Source of the DNA: Tardiphaga sp. vice304
Lineage (GTDB): Bacteria; Pseudomonadota; Alphaproteobacteria; Rhizobiales; Xanthobacteraceae
NCBI RefSeq assembly: GCF_007018905.1
Contig: NZ_CP041402.1
Coordinates: 4,204,001-4,268,000, forward strand
Direction: 5' to 3'
DNA length: 64,000 bases
The position numbers were made by a program, and so were the translations under genes. A model generated the notes under the pieces. It was not told the origin of the DNA. It ran no database searches and worked only from the letters and a program-made list of their open reading frames with translations. Of the stretch, positions 29,358-41,339 are shown piece after piece (position 1 is the first letter of the stretch; every line of letters begins with the position of its first letter).

Positions 29358-32300
29358 GTGAAGTACAGGGAAGCTATGGGTGAGTTGATTCGCCGCGAAG
29401 CGGCATTAAAGCCTATTTTGTTCAGCGGCGAACGACTTACATCCGCAACTTCCGGCCAGGTCGAAATTGAGCACTATCATCGGTATCTCCTTGCGCGTGA
29501 GTTTTGCAGAGGCAAGGACATACTCGACGTAGCTGCTGGTGAGGGGTACGGCACGGCGCTCCTGGCGCAGGTAGCCGTCTCAGCCGTGGGCATCGAGATA
29601 GACCAGGACGCGGTAGACGCCGCGCGGGCAGAATTTGTCCGGCCGAACCTCAGGTACGAACAGGGCGACGCCCGCAAGCTGAATATTCCGGACGCTAGCA
29701 TAGACGTCGCCGTTTCGTTCGAGACTCTGGAACATCTTGCGGAGCAAGATACGTTCTTGAGCGAGTTGCGCCGTGTTTTGCGTGACGACGGCCTGCTGAT
29801 CATCAGCACTCCCGACAGGGATATCTACTCTCCAAATGGAACGGCCCCGAATCCCTATCACGTACTAGAATTGACGAAGATCGAGTTCGAAGCGCTTGTT
29901 CAAAAGTATTTTCTCAATTGCACCCTGACCTCTCAGCGCTCCCTCATCGGCTCGGTCATCATTGGCGGCGAACAAGCCACGGCTGTGCAAGCGTTCGAGA
30001 GACGCAGCAGCGACGTCATCGAGCGAAGTACCCACCTGCTCCGTGCTCCCTATCTTCTAGCATTTGCGTCCAACGGTGAGCTCCCTCCTGTTCCCAATAG
30101 TGTCTACGTCCACCGCAGCGACCTCGACACAGATCCAAGGGTACGATTCGAGGCGGAGGTCGCCAACCGGGAGAAGTCTGCTGCTCTTGAAACGGCCAAG
30201 CTGGACGTTGCACGCATGTCAACTCTTCTTCAAACGACCGACCTGGACGTTGCGCGCATGTCAACTCTTCTTGAAACGGCCGAACTGGACATTGCGCGCA
30301 TGTCAACTCTTCTTGAAACGGCCAAACTGGACGTTGCGCGACTGTTGACGGAGAACGACCAGGTAAGCACCAGAATTGCGAGAGCGGATCATAGGATTTC
30401 TTCGATCGAGCTAAGCACGATCTGGCGCCTCACTCAACCCCTCCGCAACTTCGGCATGCGCTTCCCGCAAAGCGCTCTCTATATGCGCAAAAGTATAAGA
30501 CTCGCATGGTGGGTGCTAAGTTTTCAGATCTTTCGACGCTATAAAATGTGGTTGCGCCATCGCGAAACACAGCAATCGCTTGTTCAATCGGGACCGCCCA
30601 TTCCTCTTTTCGAAAAGGAGATATCTCTCAGCGAACTCGGTGAATCGGGACCGCCCATTCCTCCGTTCGACAGGGAGATATCTGCCAGCGAGATTGTCGT
30701 CCCCCATTCGGATAAGCCCGAAGTTTCCATCATTATATCGACTTATGGCAGCGTCGGCGTCACGCTGGCGTGCCTCCGATCCATCATGCTGTATGCCCCT
30801 AGCTGCTCAATTGAAGTCATCGTGATCGATGACGCATATCCTGATAGCAGGGAGTTTGCGACACTTCAGCAAGTCAGGGGCGTAATCTGCATCAGGAATG
30901 AGAAAAACTTGGGGTTCTTACTGAGCTGCAACAGCGCCGCCAAGATCGCCCGAGGGCAGTACATCTACCTGCTGAACAACGATACCGAATTGGAGGGAAA
31001 TTCCGTCGATGTACTAGTGGACCTTTTAAAGTCTCGACCGGATGCCGGAATGGCAGGATCCAAGCTTCTGTTTTCAGACGGCCGACTTCAGGAAGCCGGC
31101 GGGATCATTTGGAACGATGCATCCGGGTGGAATTATGGACGCGGTGACGATGCCGCGAAGCCCGAATACAACTATGTTCGTGAGGTCGATTACTGCTCGG
31201 GTGCATCTATCATGATCGCTCGCGAACTTTTCAGTTCACTGGGCGGCTTCGATGAATCGTTTGTTCCGGCGTATTACGAGGACGTCGACCTGGCTTTCCG
31301 CGTCAGGGAACGAGGGATGGCTGTGCTGTTTCAGCCGCGATCAGTCGTAATCCACCATGAGGGCGTCTCCCATGGAACGGATACGAGCTCAGGGGTGAAG
31401 GCGCACCAAGTAACCAATCAGTCGCGTTTTTTTGAAAAGTGGAAGTCGATCCTGGTTGTTGAAAATTTTCGCAATGCTCAGAATGTCCTTCGCGCCCGTG
31501 ACAGGGCCAAGTTTCGCAGCGTGATTCTGGTTATTGACCACTACGTGCCAGAGCCCGACAGGGATGCCGGCTCGCGTAGCATGCTTGGAATCATCGAGAG
31601 CCTCCTTGCCGCTGGATGGGTTGTCAAATTCTGGCCGCACAATCGTTTATACAGCGCAACATATACCGTTGCATTGGAAGCGCTCGGCATAGAGGTAATT
31701 GATCACCGTTGGTCTGGCGACCTTTCAACGTGGATGGATCTCAATGGCGCTGAGCTGGATCACGTTCTCGTTGCAAGACCCGACATAGCAGGCGATGTCT
31801 TGCCGTCCATTATTAGTCGCACCGACGCTGTTCTGAGCTATTATGGCGTCGATCTGCATTTTGCCCGAATGCGACTTCAGGCTGAATTACAAAATGATGT
31901 TAAATTGGGGGACGAATCTGAACGGATGCAGCGGCTTGAGAGACGCGTCTGGCGCCATTTTGATCTGGTCATCTATCCGTCGAACGACGAAGCCATAATG
32001 GTGCAATCCTTATCGCCAAGGACTAACGCCACCGGCATTGTGCCATTTTTCACGGATGTCAGAGAATCGCGATGCGTGCCCCCGATGGGTTACAGTATTT
32101 TGTTTGTTGCCGGCTTCGCTCATCCGCCTAACGTCGATGCCGCGTTGTTTCTATTGATGAAAATCATCCCACTGCTGGAACTGGAACTGGGTGTTATTCG
32201 CGTGACTCTCGCGGGATCAAACCCCACCGAGAGCGTGCAGGCCTTGCGTCGTCCGAATGTGACCGTGACCGGTTACATATCCGAGGAAGCGCTCGCCGAG

Positions 32301-32642
32301 CTTTACGAGCAACATCGGGTTTGCGTCGTGCCGTTGAGATTTGGCGCAGGTGTAAAGGGAAAGGTTATCGAAGCATTGGGCAAGGGACTTCCGCTCGTTA
32401 CAACATCGGTCGGTGCTCAGGGAATACCATCCTTGGAATCCGTGGTGATGGTTCACGACGGACTAAAAGAAATCGTAGCTTCGCTGAAAGTCCTGCTCAC
32501 CGATGATGCCGCATGGGTCGCTCAGTCCCAGGCGCAGCTTGCTTTTGCCCGTCAGAATTATTCTAGAGAAGCCATGCAAAAATCTGTACTGGCGGCCCTG
32601 AAACTTGGCGAAACTTCGATCGGACGTGGAGCCGTAAACTGA
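29358..32642 (+). CDS. Methyltransferase - GT2 - GT4 multidomain glycan assembly protein
   Basis: 1094 residues. Residues about 20-260: SAM methyltransferase (ILDVAAGEGYGTALL at 55-69, SFETLEHLAE). Residues 280-328: 14-residue tandem repeats. Residues about 395-445: linker with a duplicated 19-residue unit and no recognisable domain. Residues about 450-720: GT2 domain (VSIIISTYGSVGVTL, VIVIDDAYPD, YIYLLNNDTELEG, PAYYEDVDLAFRVRE). Residues about 725-1094: GT4-like domain (VILVIDHYVPEPDRDAGS, LFVAGFAHPPNVDAALF, VVPLRFGAGVKGKVIEALG). Such fusions extend and cap or methylate the same chain, as in terminators of ABC-exported O-antigens. Cytoplasmic, probably at the membrane. Frame intact; start ATG 29358 is the first in frame. 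Confidence 0.85.
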   Translation: MKYREAMGELIRREAALKPILFSGERLTSATSGQVEIEHYHRYLLAREFCRGKDILDVAAGEGYGTALLAQVAVSAVGIEIDQDAVDAARAEFVRPNLRYEQGDARKLNIPDASIDVAVSFETLEHLAEQDTFLSELRRVLRDDGLLIISTPDRDIYSPNGTAPNPYHVLELTKIEFEALVQKYFLNCTLTSQRSLIGSVIIGGEQATAVQAFERRSSDVIERSTHLLRAPYLLAFASNGELPPVPNSVYVHRSDLDTDPRVRFEAEVANREKSAALETAKLDVARMSTLLQTTDLDVARMSTLLETAELDIARMSTLLETAKLDVARLLTENDQVSTRIARADHRISSIELSTIWRLTQPLRNFGMRFPQSALYMRKSIRLAWWVLSFQIFRRYKMWLRHRETQQSLVQSGPPIPLFEKEISLSELGESGPPIPPFDREISASEIVVPHSDKPEVSIIISTYGSVGVTLACLRSIMLYAPSCSIEVIVIDDAYPDSREFATLQQVRGVICIRNEKNLGFLLSCNSAAKIARGQYIYLLNNDTELEGNSVDVLVDLLKSRPDAGMAGSKLLFSDGRLQEAGGIIWNDASGWNYGRGDDAAKPEYNYVREVDYCSGASIMIARELFSSLGGFDESFVPAYYEDVDLAFRVRERGMAVLFQPRSVVIHHEGVSHGTDTSSGVKAHQVTNQSRFFEKWKSILVVENFRNAQNVLRARDRAKFRSVILVIDHYVPEPDRDAGSRSMLGIIESLLAAGWVVKFWPHNRLYSATYTVALEALGIEVIDHRWSGDLSTWMDLNGAELDHVLVARPDIAGDVLPSIISRTDAVLSYYGVDLHFARMRLQAELQNDVKLGDESERMQRLERRVWRHFDLVIYPSNDEAIMVQSLSPRTNATGIVPFFTDVRESRCVPPMGYSILFVAGFAHPPNVDAALFLLMKIIPLLELELGVIRVTLAGSNPTESVQALRRPNVTVTGYISEEALAELYEQHRVCVVPLRFGAGVKGKVIEALGKGLPLVTTSVGAQGIPSLESVVMVHDGLKEIVASLKVLLTDDAAWVAQSQAQLAFARQNYSREAMQKSVLAALKLGETSIGRGAVN
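30195..30341 (+). repeat. 42-bp tandem repeat, 3.5 copies, coding
   Basis: Units start at 30195, 30237, 30279 and 30321 (the last one is half length). Each encodes a 14-residue unit LDVARMSTLLETAK with small changes (Q/E, A/T, K/E). The period of 14 is two heptads, so it predicts an extended coiled coil between the methyltransferase and the glycosyltransferases; copies are nearly identical at DNA level, so copy number may vary between strains. Confidence 0.9.
30588..30701 (+). repeat. 57-bp tandem duplication in a linker, coding
   Basis: Two adjacent units, 30588-30644 and 30645-30701, encode SGPPIPLFEKEISLSELGE and SGPPIPPFDREISASEIVV. DNA identity is high at the start of each unit (TCGGGACCGCCCATTCCTC). 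Recent in-frame duplication in a Pro-rich linker just before the GT2 domain. Confidence 0.85.
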
Positions 32643-33012
32643 GTTGCGAAAATATCCATAAATTGAGCAATGTCACGGCTGTTATGTTCCGCTCGGTGTC
32701 AATCGGCCCTTTAATTGCGATCTGTTGTCAAGCCTCCTTTAATCCGCCCTCAGCAAAGCTATAGCGCTCGCCCCGTCGCATCTGGATGGGCCGTGGAGAT
32801 CAGAGCAAAAGCCGGAAAACTCTAATTGCCGGTGGTCTGGTCCAAACTTCGGTCTCAGAGCACTCGCGAGTGCTTCTCACAATAGAGGCCATACCGAAAT
32901 CGAATTATCTCAAATAGAGATACCCCATTCTTTAAATAACCCCTTCCGTCGACGGCGCCCACTGGGAGTGACCACCCGCTGCCGTGTGACAACACTCCTC
33001 CCAGCCGACTAT
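32643..33012. other. 370-base gap, nothing definite
   Basis: Lies between the ends of two convergent genes (stop at 32640-32642 and at 33013). I see no gene, RNA or repeat. Short GC-rich inverted words occur but no convincing hairpin plus T-run. Confidence 0.4.
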
Positions 33013-35018
<2,006 letters not shown>

Positions 35019-35070
35019 TCAGCTTAACCTCCAGCTGCCGACAGCTGAGCGCGGATTCACATGGCATCGC

Positions 35071-35940
35071 CTAACTCGCCTCAGCGATCCCGCGCACATA
35101 TTTTGCGTAGTCGCTCTTGCCGAGCTCCTCGCCGATCTTCATTAGCTGCGTGCGGTCGATATAGCCTTGGTTGAACGCCACCTCTTCCGGACACGCAATC
35201 CTGAAACCTTGCCGCTTCTCAAGCGTGGCAACGAACTCTGCTGCTTCCAGCAGGCTGTCTGGCGTGCCGGTGTCTAGCCAAGTGAAGCCGCGGCCCATCT
35301 TCTGCACGCTGAGTTCGCCGCGCTCTAGATAGACCCGATTGAGGTCGGTGATCTCCAGTTCGCCGCGCGCCGAAGGCTTGATGTTGGCGGCGATGTCGAC
35401 CACTTGCTGATCATAGAAATAAAGCCCTGTGACTGCAAAGTTCGATTTCGGCTGCAGCGGCTTCTCTTCGATGGAAGTAGCCTGCCCTTCGGCACCAAAC
35501 GCTACTACGCCGTAACGCTCCGGGTCCGCCACATGGTAGGCGAACACCGTTGCGCCGGCTGGGCGTGCGGCGGCGCTGGCCATCAGGTCTGGCAGGCCGT
35601 GGCCGAAGAAGATGTTATCGCCAAGAATCAGCGCGGAGGGCCCGCCCTCGACGAATTTGGCGCCGATGATGAAGGCCTGCGCTAGACCTTCCGGCTTTGG
35701 CTGCTCGGCATAGGACAGCGACAGGCCCCAGCGCTGGCCGTCGCCCAGTAGCGCCCGGAACAGCGGCAGATCGTGCGGGGTGGAGATGATCAAAATCTCG
35801 CGGATCCCCGCCAGCATCAAGGTGCTCAGGGGATAGTAGATCATCGGTTTGTCGTAGACGGGCAGCAGCTGCTTCGAGGTGACCAGCGTCATCGGATAAA
35901 GCCGTGTGCCGCTGCCACCGGCCAGAATGATTCCCTTCAA
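35071..35940 (-). CDS. rfbA: Glucose-1-phosphate thymidylyltransferase
   Basis: Makes dTDP-glucose. 289 residues from TTG 35940. This start is chosen because the family begins [16 protein letters not shown] and a strong GAGGGTGGG site lies just upstream; an in-frame start at 35982 would add 14 residues not found in the family. Other marks: [57 protein letters not shown]. Last gene of a compact rfbC-B-D-A operon. Complete. Confidence 0.95.
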   Translation of the reverse strand: MKGIILAGGSGTRLYPMTLVTSKQLLPVYDKPMIYYPLSTLMLAGIREILIISTPHDLPLFRALLGDGQRWGLSLSYAEQPKPEGLAQAFIIGAKFVEGGPSALILGDNIFFGHGLPDLMASAAARPAGATVFAYHVADPERYGVVAFGAEGQATSIEEKPLQPKSNFAVTGLYFYDQQVVDIAANIKPSARGELEITDLNRVYLERGELSVQKMGRGFTWLDTGTPDSLLEAAEFVATLEKRQGFRIACPEEVAFNQGYIDRTQLMKIGEELGKSDYAKYVRGIAEAS

Positions 35941-35954
35941 TATCCCACCCTCGT

Positions 35955-36842
35955 CTAAGATTGCAGGAGACGATCCAAGCAATTCGAAAGGGACGTTTCC
36001 AACGATTGCAGCCGGATGTCAAACACCTCAGACAGCCGGGCCGTGTGGAGCCGCGAATTGGCTGGCCGGGCCGCGGGCGTTGGATAATCCGCCGTGGTAA
36101 TCGGATCGACCGGCACCGACCGACCGCCCCTCCCGGCCGATTGCCGGATAATTTCGCGGGCGAAACCGCACCAGCTCACGGCGTCCGGACCTGCCAGATG
36201 GGTCACCCCGGCATGTTCGGGGCACCAGCCCCGCCCGGAAATGCTGGCCGCAATCGCCATTACGGCCCCGGCAATGTCCGGCGCATAGGTGGGGCAGCCC
36301 ACTTGGTCGTCCACCACCCGCAGCCGGTCGTGCGTCGCTGCCAGTCGTAGCATGGTGCGAACGAAGTTGCTGCCGAACGGCGCGTAGACCCAGGCGGTGC
36401 GCAGAACGACGTGCTTCGGATTGGCGGCGGCCACCGCCCGTTCACCGGCTAGCTTGGACGCCCCGTAGACGCCCTGCGGCGCGACGGGGTCGCTCTCCAC
36501 ATAGGCTTCCGGCTTCCGGCCGTCATAGACGTAATCGGTCGAGAAATGGATGATCGGCGCGCTGTGCCGTGCCGCCGCCGCTGCAACGGCACCGGCGCCA
36601 TCGCGGTTGATGGCATAGGCCTGCTCCGGCTCTGATTCAGCCTTGTCGACCGCGGTATAGGCGGCGGGGTTGATCACCACGTCGGGCCGAAACGCGTCCA
36701 GCGCCCGGCCGATCGAGGCCGTATTCAGCAGGTCCACCTCGGCGCGACTGCTGCTGCCAAGCACGAGATCTCCGCGGCCAGCCGCGGCCTCGCGCAGCGC
36801 GCGTGCGACCTGGCCCTCGCCGCCAATTACGTAGACGCGCAT
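35955..36842 (-). CDS. rfbD: dTDP-4-dehydrorhamnose reductase
   Basis: Final step to dTDP-L-rhamnose. 295 residues from ATG 36842 ([16 protein letters not shown]); the longer frame start at 36992 overlaps rfbB and is not needed. [34 protein letters not shown] (shortened here: [13 protein letters not shown]), [12 protein letters not shown] with the catalytic Tyr and Lys, and [16 protein letters not shown] are RmlD signatures. Stop is 14 bases before the rfbA start. Complete. Confidence 0.93.
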   Translation of the reverse strand: MRVYVIGGEGQVARALREAAAGRGDLVLGSSSRAEVDLLNTASIGRALDAFRPDVVINPAAYTAVDKAESEPEQAYAINRDGAGAVAAAAARHSAPIIHFSTDYVYDGRKPEAYVESDPVAPQGVYGASKLAGERAVAAANPKHVVLRTAWVYAPFGSNFVRTMLRLAATHDRLRVVDDQVGCPTYAPDIAGAVMAIAASISGRGWCPEHAGVTHLAGPDAVSWCGFAREIIRQSAGRGGRSVPVDPITTADYPTPAARPANSRLHTARLSEVFDIRLQSLETSLSNCLDRLLQS

Positions 36843-36849
36843 GCCGACC

Positions 36850-37899
36850 TCATGCCTTGACCAGGCCAAGGCGCTCGCCGCCATAGACCTTCTGGCGCAG
36901 CGGCTCCCACCAGTGGGTGTTGTCAAGATACCAGCGCACCGTCTTCTCGATGCCGGTCTCGAATGTTTCCTGTGCGCGCCAGCCGAGTTCATTTTCCAGC
37001 TTGGTGGCGTCGATGGCGTAGCGCTGGTCGTGGCCCGGCCGGTCGGTGACGAAGGAGATCAGGTCGTGATGCGAGGAGTTGGCCGGACGCAGCTCGTCCA
37101 TCCAGGTGCAGATCTGCTCGACCACATCCAGGTTCCGGCGTTCGTTGCGGCCGCCGATGTTGTAGGTCTCGCCGGGGACGCCCTTCGCCAGAATCACGCC
37201 AAGCGCGCGGGCGTGGTCCTCGACGTAGAGCCAGTCGCGGACGTTGGAGCCGTCGCCATAGACCGGCAGCGTCTTGCGATCCAGTGCGTTCAGAATGACG
37301 AGCGGGATCAGCTTTTCCGGGAAATGATACGGCCCGTAATTGTTCGAGCAGTTCGATACGATGACCGGCATGCCATAGGTACGGTGCCAAGCCTTGGCGA
37401 GATGATCGGATGCCGCCTTGGTCGCCGAATAGGGCGACGAGGGATCGTACGGCGTGGTCTCGGTGAACAGCCCGTCGGGGCCGAGTGAGCCGTAGACCTC
37501 GTCGGTGGAAACGTGGATAAAGCGGAAATCAACGGCGCTGGCGGTGCGCGTCTTGAGATAGCTGCGCGCCGCTTCCAACAGCGTGAACGTGCCCATCACA
37601 TTGGTCTGCACGAACACATCGGAGCCGGAAATCGAGCGGTCGACGTGGCTTTCGGCGGCGAGGTGCACCACCGCGTCGGGCTGGTACTTCGCGAAGATGG
37701 CGTTAACCGCGGCGGCGTCGCAGATGTCGTGCTTTTCGAACACGTAGTGCGGGCTGGAGGCCACCGGAGCCAGCGACGCCAGATTGCCGGCATAGGTCAT
37801 CTTGTCGAGCACGACCACGTCGTAGCCGAGGTCGGCGATGAAATGACGGCAGACGGCCGAACCGATAAAACCGGCGCCGCCAGTTACAAGAACCCGCAT
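36850..37899 (-). CDS. rfbB: dTDP-glucose 4,6-dehydratase
   Basis: 349 residues. NAD site [15 protein letters not shown] near residue 6, [38 protein letters not shown] with catalytic Tyr/Lys, and [18 protein letters not shown], all hallmark RmlB motifs. The product dTDP-4-keto-6-deoxyglucose also supplies the putative 3-amino sugar operon at 0.65-4.2 kb. Seven bases before rfbD. Complete. Confidence 0.95.
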   Translation of the reverse strand: MRVLVTGGAGFIGSAVCRHFIADLGYDVVVLDKMTYAGNLASLAPVASSPHYVFEKHDICDAAAVNAIFAKYQPDAVVHLAAESHVDRSISGSDVFVQTNVMGTFTLLEAARSYLKTRTASAVDFRFIHVSTDEVYGSLGPDGLFTETTPYDPSSPYSATKAASDHLAKAWHRTYGMPVIVSNCSNNYGPYHFPEKLIPLVILNALDRKTLPVYGDGSNVRDWLYVEDHARALGVILAKGVPGETYNIGGRNERRNLDVVEQICTWMDELRPANSSHHDLISFVTDRPGHDQRYAIDATKLENELGWRAQETFETGIEKTVRWYLDNTHWWEPLRQKVYGGERLGLVKA

Positions 37900-37902
37900 C
37901 CG

Positions 37903-38472
37903 CTACTCCTCACCCATATATTTGAAAGCCGGTGGCGCATCCGCCAGCTTCGGCTGTTTCCGGTCCTTGTCCGACAGAATGACTTCGGCGGCCGAAATCC
38001 GCCAATCGATGCCCAGCGCGGGGTCGTCCCAAGCGATGCCGCGGTCACATTCCGGCGCATAATAGTCAGTGACCTTGTAGATGACTTCGCAGTCATCCTC
38101 CAGCGTCAGATAGCCATGCGCAAAGCCCGGCGGCACCCAGAGCTGGTGCCAGTTGTCCGCCGACAGTTCTGCCGTCACATGGCGGCCATAGCTCGGCGAC
38201 CCCGTGCGGATATCCACCGCGGCGTCGAGGATGGAACCGCGCGTACAGCGCACCAGCTTGCCCTGGGCATGGGGAGAGGTCTGGAAATGCAGCCCGCGCA
38301 GCACACCTTTCTGCGTCGAGCGGACGTGGTTGTCCTGCACGAAAGGTACTGTCAGGCCTTGGCCGGCGAACACGTCGGCGCGAAAGGTCTCGGAAAAGAA
38401 CCCGCGGGCGTCGCCATGCTTCTTTGGCGTGGCAAGCCAGATGTCGGGTATTTCCAGGCGTTCGATGTGCAT
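37903..38472 (-). CDS. rfbC: dTDP-4-dehydrorhamnose 3,5-epimerase
   Basis: 189 residues, cupin-fold RmlC. DARGFFSETFRADVF near residue 21, VRSTQKGVLRGLHFQ, QGKLVRCTRGSILDAAVDIR with the active-site His and Asp region, and VPPGFAHGYLTLEDD. First gene of the rfbC-B-D-A operon; three bases separate it from rfbB. Complete. Confidence 0.95.
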   Translation of the reverse strand: MHIERLEIPDIWLATPKKHGDARGFFSETFRADVFAGQGLTVPFVQDNHVRSTQKGVLRGLHFQTSPHAQGKLVRCTRGSILDAAVDIRTGSPSYGRHVTAELSADNWHQLWVPPGFAHGYLTLEDDCEVIYKVTDYYAPECDRGIAWDDPALGIDWRISAAEVILSDKDRKQPKLADAPPAFKYMGEE

Positions 38473-38751
38473 GTTCGTCAGTTCCTGAGCCGGTCGGTCG
38501 ATCTGCCGGGTTCCGGCGTGATCGTCGCTGCGAAGGTCCGGCAGGATCAGACACCGGACGCGGGAGAGCCTTACAAGCCTTTGTCGCGGTTCGTCAATTT
38601 GATGATTCGTACCAATCGTAGCCGCGGTGATGGCAAATTTGTGCCTTGCACTTTTGCCGACCCGATGAACACGTTCTAACCGGCCCAGTCAATCTGCCAC
38701 TGTTTGTGCAAAAGGCGCAGTGGGGGACAATTTGTCCGAAGGAAAGAACGA

Positions 38752-39582
38752 ATGCATAACCGGATCGCGGCGAAAGCCCGAAGCTTTGCTGAACCTTTTC
38801 TGCGGCTCTCCAGGGCCAAAAAGCCCAGTGGCCAATTTGCCTCAGGCGCTCCATCGGCACAGAACGTGGCTGACATATTCACGGGTGAATGGTCATCAAC
38901 ACTACCCGGACTTTCCGTCATGCCGGGACACGCCGATCTTTTTCACGACGACCGTATCACATGGATGGACAAACTCTTTGAGATAAAGGGGAAGTCGGTC
39001 CTTGAGCTTGGCCCTCTTGAGGGGGCGCATACAAAAATGATGACAGACTTCGGAGCCGCTTCGATAACCGCCGTCGAAGGAAATCAGCGTGCATTTCTGA
39101 AATGCTTGTGCGTCAAGGAACTCTACGGAATGCGCGATGCGCAGATACTGCTTGGCGACTTCATGCGGTTCTTTGAATCTTCTTCACAACGCTTCGACAT
39201 TATTGTCGCCAGCGGCGTGCTTTATCATCTTTCCAATCCTCTCGACCTGCTCGAAAATATGACAGTCGCTGCAGATCGCGTTTTTGTCTGGACGCATTAC
39301 TACGATGGCGACGCGATCAACCGTCGTAGGGACAAAAATCTTTTTGGAAGCCCCCAACAAATCGAGCATCACGGATCGCCATACACTGCCGTAAGCAAGG
39401 CATATGCCTCACGAGCCATTAAGTGGAGCGGCTTTTCCGGCGGGATGGACCAAACAGCAACATGGCTAACACGTGACTCTCTAGTCGGTTTTTTCAAGAA
39501 CCGCGGTTTTTCGGTAGAGATCGGCTTCGACGATGCGGATCATCGAAATGGACCGGCCATTGCAATCTGTGCGTCGCGTTAG
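38752..39582 (+). CDS. SAM-dependent methyltransferase
   Basis: 276 residues from ATG 38752, after AGGAAAG at good spacing (an upstream frame start at 38704 is less likely). SAM motif I VLELGPLEGAHTKMM, AVEGNQRAFLKCL, FDIIVASGVLYHLSNPLDLL. The H at TQAT/THYYDGDA and the YTAVSKAY stretch match O-antigen-associated methyltransferases of the tRNA-mo5U-like subgroup. Divergent from rfbC, convergent with the GT-C-like gene. Substrate unknown. Confidence 0.78.
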   Translation: MHNRIAAKARSFAEPFLRLSRAKKPSGQFASGAPSAQNVADIFTGEWSSTLPGLSVMPGHADLFHDDRITWMDKLFEIKGKSVLELGPLEGAHTKMMTDFGAASITAVEGNQRAFLKCLCVKELYGMRDAQILLGDFMRFFESSSQRFDIIVASGVLYHLSNPLDLLENMTVAADRVFVWTHYYDGDAINRRRDKNLFGSPQQIEHHGSPYTAVSKAYASRAIKWSGFSGGMDQTATWLTRDSLVGFFKNRGFSVEIGFDDADHRNGPAIAICASR

Positions 39583-39753
39583 GCTAAGGCCGCATCCACG
39601 GTCCGTTGTCATTTATAGATCGGCTGCCGTCTATGTGGCGCTTGCCCCCGGCGGGAATTTTCCCTTGCGAGACTCACGCCTGACCTCACCGCAAATAGGT
39701 CGTATTCTTAGTACATGCAGGTTTGTCTACAGACGCAGCCGCGACGACTCTGT

Positions 39754-41307
39754 TTATGTCCTACAGTGCGATTTCTGAAAAGTCGCCATAAAAGCCAGGG
39801 CTAGGCCGAGCCCAAGCATTAAGGATGCGAGGCTAAGCACGACCGCTTTTACTCGCTCAATCCATGCGCGAAATCGACCCTTTAACAACGTCCGGTCGAG
39901 CATGGCGCTGTCGCTGACATCAGTAGGCCGAATTAACCGTGGAAGCGCCATTCGAATGGTTGGATCCGACAGTAGCGAGGCAAGCCGATCGGGACTGGGG
40001 TAGGGGATAGCGAGAAACGGCTTGTTCTGCAGGACTGCCATACTTCCAGTACGGATGTATTCGACCACACTCGCCTGTTGCTCCGAACTCTGTGCGGCCT
40101 TTTCAAAGACGCTGGGGAATCCCGAACTCGCGCTATTCAAAACAAGCCCAGGCAAGATCAGTACAAGCCAGGCAGCCGTCGCGACGAACAGACCGTGCTG
40201 TCGGTCGACGGAAACAGTGCGCGCGGCAAAGAGAATGATAGCGAAATTTACTGGCAGCGCCACGATAACGATGTCTAGGTAACGCGACGAAGTCGGAGCC
40301 ACGGCGCGTCCATAGGACAGCGACAATATTTGCCCGAACCACCAGACGATGATGCTCAGGACAATCCAGTGTGGAGATGTACGAGGCGGTCGGGTCTTCA
40401 GAACGTAATAGGCATAGGCCAACAGCGGCAGGTTCGTCAGAATGCCTGCAAAGGACCCAGATCGTGGATAGTCCAGGCAGGCGAGCAGCGCGCGGATAAG
40501 TTCGCCTATGCTGTGAGCCTTCAGACCGTCATGACCGGCGACCTTAGGAACGAACGCTATCATTACCATAGACATGACCAGTAAGACAGCCGCGCCAGCA
40601 TATTCCTTCCGCCCGAGGCGTACCCGCAGCAGCATCTGGAGCACAACGATGCCAAGCGCCGCGGCCCCGATCAGCGCACCGGACGCCATCGAGAAGAAAG
40701 CCGCGATGGCGTAGGCAACGCTGATCCACCATCGGGCGCCGAATGCGGGTGCAACAGCAAGGCCGGATAGTGCCAGGATGGTGAAGATCAACAGCAGATA
40801 GAACTGACTCTGGAAGCCCGCCAGCAGATTCTCCCAGCCGATTGGCAAGAGAAACAGTACCGCGCTGAACGCAACCAGTGAGACCAGCTGGCCCGGGCCA
40901 AGAATGCGCTGCAGCGCCAGCACGATGAGAACGATGGCCACCACATGCAGGCCCGCGTTGACCATCATCTGCAGGATCGGATCCCAGCCGCCGTCCAGTT
41001 CGAACAACAGCAGGGACAGCAAGCGCGTCAGCAAAATGCGATGTTCGTTATGGGGGGCAAATAACGCCGACCAGGACAAATTCGAATTGAGATAGGCCTT
41101 GTAGAGAATGTCAGCTTCTGCATCCCACTGGTCCCAGTAAGGAACAGCCGAGCCGAAGTAACGGATGAACAATATCTTAGCGCCGAATACAATCAGCCCG
41201 AGCGACCCGATCGCCAGCCACCTCCAAAGGCGCTCGGTCTGCAATGATGGCTTCACTTCAACGACATCGATACTCATGTTGTCTCCGGCACGAGCCGCCT
41301 GCTCCAT
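39754..41307 (-). CDS. Polytopic GT-C-like membrane protein (candidate arabinosyltransferase)
   Basis: 517 residues, about 11 hydrophobic segments. After the first one comes AVPYWDQWDAEADI, an acidic periplasmic loop with a D-x-x-D pattern in the place of the GT-C catalytic Asp, followed by FAPHNEHRILLTRLLSLL. No Pfam family recognised with confidence. It is the last gene of the UbiA/DprE1/DprE2/GtrA operon, 32 bases after the GtrA-type gene. In mycobacteria the same donor lipid is used by GT-C arabinosyltransferases, so a polyprenyl-phosphate sugar-dependent transferase is the best guess. A start at ATG 41277 (MSIDVVEV) is also possible. Confidence 0.6.
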   Translation of the reverse strand: MEQAARAGDNMSIDVVEVKPSLQTERLWRWLAIGSLGLIVFGAKILFIRYFGSAVPYWDQWDAEADILYKAYLNSNLSWSALFAPHNEHRILLTRLLSLLLFELDGGWDPILQMMVNAGLHVVAIVLIVLALQRILGPGQLVSLVAFSAVLFLLPIGWENLLAGFQSQFYLLLIFTILALSGLAVAPAFGARWWISVAYAIAAFFSMASGALIGAAALGIVVLQMLLRVRLGRKEYAGAAVLLVMSMVMIAFVPKVAGHDGLKAHSIGELIRALLACLDYPRSGSFAGILTNLPLLAYAYYVLKTRPPRTSPHWIVLSIIVWWFGQILSLSYGRAVAPTSSRYLDIVIVALPVNFAIILFAARTVSVDRQHGLFVATAAWLVLILPGLVLNSASSGFPSVFEKAAQSSEQQASVVEYIRTGSMAVLQNKPFLAIPYPSPDRLASLLSDPTIRMALPRLIRPTDVSDSAMLDRTLLKGRFRAWIERVKAVVLSLASLMLGLGLALAFMATFQKSHCRT

Positions 41308-41339
41308 GCACCTAGCCTGAAAATCACTATTCGGCAGAC

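Noticed and set aside
30195..30341. Short tandem repeats as a possible CRISPR or VNTR array
   Set aside because: The 42-bp units are contiguous, without spacers, and encode an in-frame 14-residue repeat; they are a protein repeat.
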